NCBI GenBank assembly: GCA_943353705.1 | Contig: CALRAY010000009.1 | Span: forward strand, 1-13,787 | Source: Patescibacteria group bacterium UBA4664 | Lineage (GTDB): Bacteria > Patescibacteriota > Saccharimonadia > CAILAD01 > BJGX01 | Length of the DNA: 13,787 nucleotides | Direction: 5' to 3' | Shown here: positions 1-6,700 of the stretch, piece by piece | Position numbering within the stretch: position 1 is the first letter of the stretch | How the letters are laid out: each line of letters opens with the position of its first letter | Program-made: the position numbers and the translations under genes | The notes under the pieces: model-generated | Database searches by the model: none | What the model saw: only the letters and a program-made list of their open reading frames with translations | Told to the model about the DNA's origin: nothing

Positions 1-93
1 GAAGTCCTCTCTTAGAAATTTTCTTCCACCGACTTAGCTCTGGCAGGATAAAGCTCCAATTCTAATGCGCTTGGGCTACCAAGCCTATGAATT
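1..93. other. Unassigned left edge, probably the 3' end of an upstream transcript
   Basis: No gene can be assigned here. One plus-strand frame is open from the window edge to a TAA at 63-65 and could be the last ~20 codons of an upstream gene, but the peptide is not recognisable. A 6-bp hairpin (GCTTGG / CCAAGC, tetraloop GCTA) lies at 69-84. I looked for tRNA, tmRNA and RNase P RNA signatures on both strands and found no T-loop or CCA end. The terminator at 94-123 implies that a plus-strand transcript passes through. Confidence 0.3.
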
Positions 94-123
94 ATGACCC
101 CATTACTGGGGTCATTTTATTTT
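94..123 (+). terminator. Intrinsic terminator of the upstream transcript
   Basis: A perfect 8-bp stem (ATGACCCC at 94-101, GGGGTCAT at 108-115) with a 6-nt loop is followed by TTTATTTT. This is the classic intrinsic terminator layout for plus-strand transcription. It ends just before the promoter-like sequence of the hydrolase gene, so it separates that gene from whatever lies upstream. Confidence 0.85.
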
Positions 124-126
124 GTC

Positions 127-135
127 TGATATGAT
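127..135 (+). promoter_or_regulatory. Extended -10 promoter, likely giving a leaderless mRNA
   Basis: TG-A-TATGAT matches an extended -10 box. The hexamer ends at 135 and the ATG is at 142, so a normal start 6-7 nt downstream falls on or next to the A of the ATG. No Shine-Dalgarno sequence is present. No good -35 is visible, because that position lies in the terminator stem. The same TCTGATAT string precedes tig. Confidence 0.5.
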
Positions 136-141
136 ATAGCC

Positions 142-687
142 ATGAAAAATGCAATTTTACTACACGGTACAGGCGGGAGTGATACAGATTACTTCTGGTT
201 TGAAGATACTAAAACTTATCTTGAATCGAAAGGGTATATAGTCTGGTGGCCTTTGCTACCTAATACTGAGCACCCAAAGCTGGCTGAAACAGCAGCCTTT
301 GTCAAAACTAACCTGCCAGCTATCGATGAGGAAACAATCATTATTGGCCACTCCTCAGCCTGCCCGCTTATATTGCACCTAATGCAGTTCTTTAAGGTAA
401 AAGTTAAGCAGGTTATACTTGTCTCTGGATACTATGAGCCTATTTCTGACGAGTCAAACAATATGCTGCCAGATAGTTTTAATTGGGAAGAGATTAAGAA
501 ACACGCCAAGGAAATCATACTCATCAACTCAGATAATGACCCGTGGGGTTGTGACGATAAACAGGCTCGCCCTGCGGCCGAAAAACTTGGAGCCAAGTTC
601 TTACTTGCGAAAGACCAGGGCCCTATGGGCTCAGGTACATTCAGCCAGCCGTACAGAGAATTCCCTTTACTTAAAAGCCTACTCTAG
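142..687 (+). CDS. RBBP9/YdeN-type alpha/beta hydrolase, catalytic His apparently missing
   Basis: This 181-residue protein resembles the small single-domain RBBP9/YdeN serine hydrolase family. Visible marks are the N-terminal HGTGG strand-loop (residues 8-12), the nucleophile elbow GHSSA with Ser71, the aspartate loop NDPWG with Asp133, and the C-terminal QPYREFPLL block typical of family members. The family normally ends its triad with a His just before that block; here the place reads QGPMGS, with Pro161 (codon CCT at 622-624, one base from CAT). The protein may therefore be inactive or use another base. No signal peptide or membrane segment is seen, so it should be cytosolic. Its substrate cannot be inferred. 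The stop TAG directly abuts the next gene's ATG, which suggests one transcript. The start is supported by the -10 box 6 nt upstream, not by a ribosome binding site. Confidence 0.85.
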   Translation: MKNAILLHGTGGSDTDYFWFEDTKTYLESKGYIVWWPLLPNTEHPKLAETAAFVKTNLPAIDEETIIIGHSSACPLILHLMQFFKVKVKQVILVSGYYEPISDESNNMLPDSFNWEEIKKHAKEIILINSDNDPWGCDDKQARPAAEKLGAKFLLAKDQGPMGSGTFSQPYREFPLLKSLL

Positions 688-1218
688 ATGTCGACAGATT
701 ACTCAGTTGAATGTGCGTTACCTTACACTCTCGACCTTTCCGATGAACAACAGCAGAAGTTCGTATTAGCTTTTAATGGACTTGCGAGTAAGATACATGA
801 ATCGGGTCAGACATTCCATCGTGTACTACTCATTGATGACGTATCTAATGGTGCAGGTGAAGGATTCGACCTAGCTGCCTATAGAAATGTATCAGCCACT
901 AGTGACACTTTTGTTATGAGCGAATCGATGCTTAATGGCCTAGCTGAAAGGCTAATTAAACAGGTAGAGCTACCCCAGAACGATATTGAAAGACTAAAAA
1001 CTGAGACTGGCTTTAGCAGCCCATTTTATATAGCAACATGGACTCTACTAAGACTTGGGTTTCTTGAACATCCCGATTTTCCGCCAGAACAAGTTTCACC
1101 TTGGGTAGCAAACGTCCTGCCAGAGAGCTTTCGTGAGGGGGAAGAGGAGTCTATGAGAATTATTAGCAGTACGCCGTTTGCTCAGGCTGTTAGTCAAGTA
1201 GAATACACTTACATCTAG
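688..1218 (+). CDS. Hypothetical soluble protein, orphan
   Basis: I do not recognise this 176-residue protein. It has no signal peptide, no obvious membrane helix, no cysteine cluster and no nucleotide-binding motif. It looks mixed alpha/beta and acidic, with a hydrophobic strand at residues 45-50 (RVLLID), a Gly-rich stretch near 55-59, and a conserved-looking C-terminal half rich in Pro, Trp and aromatic residues. The ATG follows the upstream TAG with no gap (TAGATG), and no Shine-Dalgarno is visible. Translation probably depends on termination-reinitiation from the hydrolase gene, so the two products are likely made together. The full-length open frame and codon use like its neighbour support a real gene; function is unknown. 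Confidence 0.7.
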   Translation: MSTDYSVECALPYTLDLSDEQQQKFVLAFNGLASKIHESGQTFHRVLLIDDVSNGAGEGFDLAAYRNVSATSDTFVMSESMLNGLAERLIKQVELPQNDIERLKTETGFSSPFYIATWTLLRLGFLEHPDFPPEQVSPWVANVLPESFREGEEESMRIISSTPFAQAVSQVEYTYI

Positions 1219-1255
1219 GAAAACCGGGGGTTCTAGTCTAGCAAGGTAGAGTAAA

Positions 1256-1269
1256 CACCAAATTTGGTG
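1256..1269. repeat. 14-bp perfect palindrome between convergent genes
   Basis: CACCAAATTTGGTG is a perfect palindrome lying between the end of the orphan gene (1218) and the end of the minus-strand membrane protein gene (1274). It could form a short hairpin (5-bp stem, AATT loop) at the 3' ends of both transcripts or bind a dimeric protein. It has no T-tract, so it is not a standard terminator. Confidence 0.4.
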
Positions 1270-1273
1270 AGGC

Positions 1274-1513
1274 CTAAGATCCTGTGGCGACGCTTAATAT
1301 AAAACTAAGGATTGGGGATATGCATAAGAACGCAATTCCGAATATGAATTTGTTTCTTTGCTTTAGTGCATCTACGGAGTTTTTCTGCTGGCCCTGGCCC
1401 ATAAGCTTATTGTATTTAATACCCCCTGAGTAAGTAAGGTAAAGCCCAATTGGCCAAGTTATAAAGAATGAGAGTAAAACTATTAAATTAATTACAAGAC
1501 TAGAATCTGACAT
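1274..1513 (-). CDS. Small two-helix membrane protein
   Basis: The 79-residue product has two clear hydrophobic segments, residues 7-28 and 56-76. They are joined by a loop rich in Lys/Arg (K33, K36, K44, K51, R53, K55). By the positive-inside rule the loop should face the cytoplasm and both termini the outside. No family is recognised. The start is supported by a Shine-Dalgarno-like GAAAGG about 6 nt upstream of the ATG on the minus strand and by a TATAAT box further upstream (1545-1550). The gene ends with TAG and converges on the preceding gene. It could be a small stress or envelope protein, but nothing in the sequence shows which. Confidence 0.65.
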   Translation of the reverse strand: MSDSSLVINLIVLLSFFITWPIGLYLTYSGGIKYNKLMGQGQQKNSVDALKQRNKFIFGIAFLCISPILSFILSVATGS

Positions 1514-1544
1514 GGTTACCTTTCGTTATGGCTAATATACTTTA

Positions 1545-1550
1545 ATTATA
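1545..1550 (-). promoter_or_regulatory. -10 box for the small membrane protein gene
   Basis: On the minus strand this is a perfect TATAAT, about 31 nt upstream of the ATG at 1513, leaving room for a ~25-nt leader carrying the GAAAGG site. The -35 region is poor. A second option on the same strand is an extended -10, TG-C-TATGAT, at 1571-1579. Confidence 0.45.
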
Positions 1551-1592
1551 AGTCTATACTTCATATGGTTATCATAGCACTATTCTGGAGCT

Positions 1593-1617
1593 ATACATGT
1601 AATGATATTGCATGTAT
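1593..1617. repeat. Inverted repeat in the divergent intergenic region
   Basis: ATACATG (1593-1599) and CATGTAT (1611-1617) form perfect 7-bp arms 18 bp apart start to start. This geometry suits a dimeric DNA-binding protein contacting two nearby major grooves. The repeat lies upstream of the minus-strand membrane protein promoter and about 110 bp upstream of tig. It may be an operator for the minus-strand gene, or chance in AT-rich DNA. Confidence 0.3.
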
Positions 1618-1708
1618 TTAATCAAAACCAAACCTACACCATAATCTTAGCTTTGCCTTTTAACGGCAATAATCTCGAATTTCGGGTCTAGAAAAAAGCA
1701 TAATAATC

Positions 1709-1717
1709 TGATATACT
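1709..1717 (+). promoter_or_regulatory. Extended -10 promoter of tig, likely leaderless
   Basis: TG-A-TATACT is an extended -10 with its last base at 1717. A start 6-9 nt downstream falls at 1724-1727, on or within 3 nt of the tig ATG. There is no Shine-Dalgarno between the box and the ATG, and no clear -35. The preceding TCTGATAT matches the promoter at 127-135. Confidence 0.55.
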
Positions 1718-1726
1718 CTAGCGATT

Positions 1727-3004
1727 ATGATTAAATCCACACTTAAAGATAACAAAACAAGCGCAACACTAACTGTAACTGTCGATGAGGCTTTTATTGA
1801 CCCATACAAAAAATCAGTATTAAAGCGACTCAAAAAAGACCTCAAGGTCGATGGTTTCAGGCCAGGTCATGCACCAGATAATATCGTAGTTCGAGAGCTA
1901 GGCGAAGCTCGCGTGCAGGCTGAAGTGCTAGAAGAAGTTATAGATCACGCCTACTCAAATCAAATGCGAGAACAAACAGTCGAGAGCCTTGGTTCTCCTG
2001 AGATTGATCTTAAGAAATTTGTGCCTTATAGCGAGCTAGAATTCAGTGCAACCTTTCCTATTATGAGCGAAATTAAATTTGATTATTCAAAGCTAAGTGT
2101 TAAAAAGCCAGAAATAAAAATTGACGAAGCGCGTATTGATGAAGCTATCGAAACGCTACGCAGCCAAATGGCCAAGCGAAGTGAGTCAAAAAAGCCAATC
2201 AAGAATGGCGATGAAGTTAGGTTTGACTTTGAAGGTAAAAGAGAAGGTAAGCCAGTCGAAGGTGCAGCCGCCAAAAACCATACTATGATTATTGGTAGTA
2301 AAACATTCATCCCAGGATTTGAAGAAGAGCTGGTCGGCCTCAAGAAAGATGAAGAAAAAACTTTTGATATTACTTTCCCAAAAGACTACCACGCAAGTGA
2401 TCTGAAAAACGCTAAAGTTGAATTTAGCGTAAAAATAAACGAGATTACAAACGCCGAACTACCAACCGTAGACGATGAATTTGCTAAAAATGTCGGCAAT
2501 AAGAAAAATATCAAAGAGCTCCGCGAAGATATTGGTGGCGTATTAAAACAACAAGACGAAGAGCAGTCCAAGAAGGATTACGAGAATAAAATTCTTGAAG
2601 AAGTATTGCTAAAAGCTAAATTCGACGTTCCAGAGCAATTAATTAATCAGCAGGTTGCGCAGCTTGAATCAGAGATGGATAAGAACTTACATAACGCCGG
2701 TATGGATCGTAAAAAGTATCAGCAAGCTCAAAAGATTACAGAAGAAGACATGAAAAAAGAAGTAGAAGAAGAGGCCAACAAGAGAGTTCGGGCCGCACTA
2801 ATACTCCGAGACGTAATAAAGAAAAATAATATAAAAGTAAGCGACATGGAGATGCAACAGGAACTGGCTAAAATGGCGGAGCAGTATAAGGGAGACCCTA
2901 AAATTCAAGAAGAACTTACTCACGGTCATTTTCAGGATGATTTGCGCAACCATCTGCTTACACAAAAAGCAATCGGGCAACTTATTGAGTTTGCATCTAA
3001 ATAA
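1727..3004 (+). CDS. tig: Trigger factor (ribosome-associated chaperone/peptidyl-prolyl isomerase)
   Basis: Trigger factor binds uL23 at the ribosome exit tunnel and shields nascent chains in the cytosol. The 425-residue length is normal for the family. The N-terminal ribosome-binding domain carries the signature GFRPGHAP (residues 43-50). An FKBP-type prolyl isomerase domain spans about 160-242, with the IGSKTFIPGFEEELVG block at 190-204. The C-terminal alpha-helical chaperone arms follow from about 250 and are rich in Lys and Glu. The start at 1727 gives a normal N-terminus, with the first beta strand at about residues 13-19. No ribosome binding site precedes it; the extended -10 just upstream suggests a leaderless mRNA. 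clpP follows after 18 nt, the usual tig-clpP pairing, although clpX, which often follows, is not here. Confidence 0.97.
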   Translation: MIKSTLKDNKTSATLTVTVDEAFIDPYKKSVLKRLKKDLKVDGFRPGHAPDNIVVRELGEARVQAEVLEEVIDHAYSNQMREQTVESLGSPEIDLKKFVPYSELEFSATFPIMSEIKFDYSKLSVKKPEIKIDEARIDEAIETLRSQMAKRSESKKPIKNGDEVRFDFEGKREGKPVEGAAAKNHTMIIGSKTFIPGFEEELVGLKKDEEKTFDITFPKDYHASDLKNAKVEFSVKINEITNAELPTVDDEFAKNVGNKKNIKELREDIGGVLKQQDEEQSKKDYENKILEEVLLKAKFDVPEQLINQQVAQLESEMDKNLHNAGMDRKKYQQAQKITEEDMKKEVEEEANKRVRAALILRDVIKKNNIKVSDMEMQQELAKMAEQYKGDPKIQEELTHGHFQDDLRNHLLTQKAIGQLIEFASK

Positions 3005-3007
3005 TCG

Positions 3008-3016
3008 TGCTAAAAT
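3008..3016 (+). promoter_or_regulatory. Extended -10 in the tig-clpP gap
   Basis: TG-C-TAAAAT lies in the 18-nt gap after the tig stop, and the hexamer ends 6 nt before the clpP ATG. It has the same spacing as the box before the hydrolase gene, so clpP may also be transcribed on its own as a leaderless mRNA. The AGGT at 3017-3020 is too close to the ATG for a normal Shine-Dalgarno site. Confidence 0.4.
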
Positions 3017-3022
3017 AGGTAT

Positions 3023-3616
3023 ATGAATAATTCAATATTAGTGCCAACAGTTATAGAAAAAACCAACATGGGAGAGAGAGCTTATGATATTTATTCCCGC
3101 CTCCTTAAAGAGCGAATTATATTTTTAGGCACCGAAGTAAATGATGACGTAGCTAATCTTATAATCGCTCAGTTACTATTTTTAGAAAGTGAAGATAAGA
3201 ATACCGATATTAAGCTCTATATAAATTCCCCTGGAGGCAGTGTTACATCAGGTATGGCAATATTTGATACTATGGAGCTTATAAAGCCAGACGTAAGTAC
3301 GATTTGTGTCGGTATGGCTGCTAGTATGGGTGCATTTCTATTAGCCTGTGGCCAAAAAGGAAAGCGCTTCTCGCTACCTAATAGTAGAGTTATGATTCAT
3401 CAGCCAAGCGGTGGGTTTCAGGGTACTGCATCTGATATCGAAATAACAGCCAATGAAATAATCAAAATCAGACATAAACTCAATGAAATACTTGCTGAAA
3501 AGACTGGCCAAAAAGTTGATAAAATTGCAAACGATAGCGATCGCGACTATTGGATGGATGCTTCCCATGCCATGGACTACGGTATAGTCGATAAAGTCGT
3601 CGAGAAGACTAAATAA
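3023..3616 (+). CDS. clpP: ATP-dependent Clp protease proteolytic subunit ClpP
   Basis: ClpP is the serine protease core that degrades proteins fed to it by AAA+ unfoldases such as ClpX or ClpC. The 197-residue protein has the full catalytic triad: Ser101 in GMAASMG, His126 in MIHQPSGG and Asp175 in SDRDYW. The His-Asp spacing of 49 equals that of E. coli ClpP. The oligomerisation and oxyanion segment INSPGGSV (68-74) is intact. The N-terminus lines up closely with mature E. coli ClpP (LVPTVIE after about five residues), so any propeptide is very short. It follows tig by 18 nt. No unfoldase gene is in the window, so the partner must be encoded elsewhere. Confidence 0.97.
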   Translation: MNNSILVPTVIEKTNMGERAYDIYSRLLKERIIFLGTEVNDDVANLIIAQLLFLESEDKNTDIKLYINSPGGSVTSGMAIFDTMELIKPDVSTICVGMAASMGAFLLACGQKGKRFSLPNSRVMIHQPSGGFQGTASDIEITANEIIKIRHKLNEILAEKTGQKVDKIANDSDRDYWMDASHAMDYGIVDKVVEKTK

Positions 3617-3633
3617 TTTACCCCCTAAAACCC

Positions 3634-3662
3634 TTGACTAAGGGCAGATAATAGTCTAATGT
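3634..3662 (+). promoter_or_regulatory. Candidate sigma70-type promoter of the rpoBC unit
   Basis: TTGACT (3634-3639) is five of six to the -35 consensus, and TAATGT (3657-3662) follows at a 17-bp spacing. TCTAAT (3655-3660) is closer to the -10 consensus but at 15 bp. The -35 sits in a small hairpin (CCCTT GACT AAGGG, 3631-3644). Transcription from here would give an rpoB leader of about 130 nt that includes both hairpins described next. Confidence 0.5.
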
Positions 3663-3689
3663 ATATCTCATAGAGGACGCTTAAACTAT

Positions 3690-3731
3690 ATTCGGAGTTT
3701 TCCAGTGGGATCTGGAAAGTGCCGAATTTTT
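3690..3731 (+). terminator. Terminator-like hairpin in the rpoB leader, possible attenuator
   Basis: ATTCGG (3690-3695) pairs with CCGAAT (3722-3727), and TTTCCAG (3699-3705) with CTGGAAA (3712-3718). They are joined through one A-G mismatch and two G-U pairs, with a 6-nt loop. A run of five T (3727-3731) follows. It either ends the clpP transcript or, if the promoter at 3634-3662 is real, acts as a partial terminator limiting rpoBC expression. Confidence 0.65.
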
Positions 3732-3746
3732 ATCAGTTTAGAAATA

Positions 3747-3786
3747 CCTCTCTTCATCTTATTAAATAATTAAAGTATGAAAGAGG
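3747..3786 (+). promoter_or_regulatory. Hairpin covering the rpoB ribosome binding site
   Basis: CCTCT (3747-3751) and TTCAT (3753-3757) are complementary to AGAGG (3782-3786) and ATGAA (3777-3781), with one bulged C. The stem can extend inward by CTT/AAG and ATT/AAT around an AAAT loop. AGAGG overlaps four bases of the Shine-Dalgarno GAGGAG, so the fold would hide the ribosome binding site. It may allow translational control of rpoB. This is inferred from complementarity alone. Confidence 0.4.
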
Positions 3787-3788
3787 AG
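3783..3788 (+). promoter_or_regulatory. Shine-Dalgarno site of rpoB
   Basis: GAGGAG is the strongest ribosome binding site in the window. It lies 11 nt from the ATG at 3800, slightly long but usable. It fixes the rpoB start and contrasts with tig, clpP and the hydrolase gene, which lack one. Confidence 0.75.
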
Positions 3789-3799
3789 AAAACTCGTAC

Positions 3800-6700
3800 A
3801 TGCCAAAATCCGCTAGCACAACACGGAAGTATCTTAACAGCCAAAACACACCGCTACAGTTGCCAGATCTAATTAAAATTCAATTGGATTCTTACAATTG
3901 GTTCTTCGAGGAAGGTCTCAAGGAACTATTTGAAGAACTCTCGCCAATCGAAGACTTTACTGGTAAGAAATACGAACTAAACTTTAAGAGCTATCAGTTT
4001 GATAAAGAAAAGATTACTGAAGAAACAGCTAAAGAAAAGAACCTAAGCTATGAAGCGTCGCTTAAGGCTACTATTGAGCTGCTAATTAAAGAAACAGGTG
4101 AAGTTAAGACCCAAGAAATATTCCTGGGAGATTACCCAATTATGACTGGTCGCGGCACATTTATTATCAATGGCGTCGAAAGAGTTGTTGTGTCTCAGCT
4201 CGTGCGTAGTCCTGGTGTATTTTTCACCCGTGATGCCTCAGCTGACTATTTTTCAGCTAAAATAATACCTAGTCGTGGTGCTTGGCTTGAAATTGAAACA
4301 GCCCAAAATGGCGTGATGAGCGTTAAGATTGACCGAAAGCGAAAGCTTCCTGTTACTACCTTGCTGCGCGCTTTTGGATTCGGTACTGATACTGAAATTA
4401 AAGAACTATTTAAGGAAGTTGATACTGGAGAAGTAAAGCATATCGATGAGACACTATCAAAAGACTCATCGAGCAGTACCGCTGAAGCACTTATGGAAGT
4501 CTATAGACGTATTCGACCGGGCGATTTGGCCACTGTCGAAAACTCAAAAGCATTGCTTGATAGTATGTTCTTTGATTTTAAGCGCTATGATTTAAGCAAA
4601 GTAGGACGCTATAAGCTTAACAAACGCCTTGGATTAAATGCCAAGAACGATCAAGAAGGTCGAGTTTTGCGAAAAGAAGATTTCATAGGCATTATTACTG
4701 AGGTAATTAAGCTAAGTAATAGCACTATGCCTTCAGAAGATATAGATCACCTTGGTAACCGCCGACTTAAGATGGTTGGTGAGCTTATGCAGATTAGATT
4801 CCGCGTGGGACTATTGCGCATGGAAAGAATTGTTAAGGATAGAATGAGCATTACCGAGCCAGAAACTATTGTTCCTGGACAGCTTATTAATGTAAGGCCA
4901 ATTGTGGCTAGTATTAAAGAATTTTTTGCATCTCACCAATTGAGTCAGTTCATGGATCAGATTAACCCATTAGCCGAGATAGTCCACAAGCGACGTCTAA
5001 ACGCCATGGGTCCTGGTGGATTGAGTCGTGAGCGTGCTGGATTCGAAGTTCGTGATGTACATAGAACTCATTATGGGCGAATTTGTCCTATTGAAACCCC
5101 GGAAGGTCCAAACATTGGTCTAGTAAGCACACTTGCTACATATGCTCGCGTTAATGAGTATGGATTTATTGAAACACCCTATTTCAAAGTAATAAATGAA
5201 GTTCCAGTGGCAAAATCTACTGGAGAAATATCCTCCAAGCTAATTAAAGACAGCAATGGTAAGGCTATAGTGAAGGCTGACGAAAAAATTACCTCCGCAC
5301 ATGCTAAGGCATTAGAAAATGCCGGACTAGAAATGGTCGATATTAAATCAAGAGCCACTTCAGATATTGTCTATCTGGATGCTTCAGATGAAGAAAAAGC
5401 CGTGATTGCCCAGGCCAATACGCCAACAGATGATAAAGGCTACTTTGTTCAGGTTCGAGTGCCAGTTCGTGGTGTTGGTGGTGAAGCTGACGAGGAAGAT
5501 GCTAACAACGTTGACTATATGGACATTAGCTCCAATCAAGTAGTAGGTGTTTCTGCAGCACTAATTCCGTTCCTAGAACACGATAATGCTAAACGTGCCC
5601 TAATGGGTGCAAATATGCAACGTCAGGCAGTCGCACTGATTCGTCCAGAAGCTCCAATAGTCGGTACAGGTGTCGAAGGGCGTGTTGCTGAAGACTCAGG
5701 TCAGGTTATTGTTGCCTTTGAAGATGGCGAAATAGTATCCGCCGATGCGCACGAAATCGTAGTTAAGTATAAAAAAGCAGGCAAGAGAACCTATAAGCTT
5801 ATTAATTTCCAAAGATCTAATAACGGTTCCTCAATGCATCAAAAAACCTTAGTTTCATCTGGTGAAAAGGTTAAACGTGGCGATATATTAGCCGATGGAA
5901 TGAGTACTAAAGATGGTGAATTGGCTCTAGGTCAGAACGTTCTTGTGGCTTTTATGCCCTTTGACGGACTAAATTATGAAGATGCCGTAATTATCTCTCA
6001 GCGACTTGTCCATGACGATCGTTACACTTCTATACATATTGAAAACCACCAGACCGATGTACGCGAAACCAAGCTTGGTCCAGAAGTTATCACTAGGGAC
6101 ATCCCAAATGTATCCGAAGAAAGCTTAAAGGATTTGGATGATGAAGGAATCATAAGAATTGGTGCCGAAGTTGAAGCAGGCGATATTCTAGTCGGAAAAA
6201 TAACTCCTAAGGGCGAAACGGATCTATCAAGTGAAGAACGCCTATTGCGAGCAATATTCGGTGAAAAGGCCCGCGACGTAAAAGATACTAGCCTAAGACT
6301 ACCAAATGGAGCTGGCGGTAAAGTAGTTGATGTAAAGATATTAAGCCGCGAAGAGGGCGACGACCTCCCAGCTGGAGTAATGACCCAGATTTACGTAGCT
6401 GTAGCGCAACTCCGCAAAATATCCGTAGGCGATAAGATTGTAGGGCGCCATGGTAATAAGGGTGTCATTAGTAAGATTCTACCAGTCGAAGATATGCCTT
6501 ATCTCGAGGATGGAACTCCAGTCGATATGATTCTTAATCCACTCGGCGTAGGTGCTCGTATGAACATCGGTCAGATTCTAGAGACACATCTAGGCTGGGC
6601 CGCTCATGAATTGGGCTACAGAGTAGCTTCTCCGGTATTTGACGGCGTAAAGCTAGAGCAAATTAAGGCAGAGCTAAAGAAAGCTGGACTATCAGAAGAT

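Noticed and set aside
1..93. Possible tRNA or other structured RNA end before the first terminator
   Set aside because: No T-loop, acceptor stem or CCA end could be found on either strand, and a GAGAGGACTTC-like match to an RNase P element on the minus strand was too weak.
419..769. 116-codon open frame on the plus strand over the hydrolase and orphan genes
   Set aside because: It lies in another frame of two better-supported genes, has no ribosome binding site, and gives a low-complexity, Ser/Arg/Thr-rich peptide.
1660..1845. Minus-strand open frame across the tig start
   Set aside because: It overlaps the conserved N-terminus of trigger factor and its promoter, and the peptide looks like nothing known.
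2083..2343. Minus-strand open frame inside tig
   Set aside because: It is antisense to the conserved FKBP domain; its hydrophobic look comes from the complement of Lys/Glu codons.
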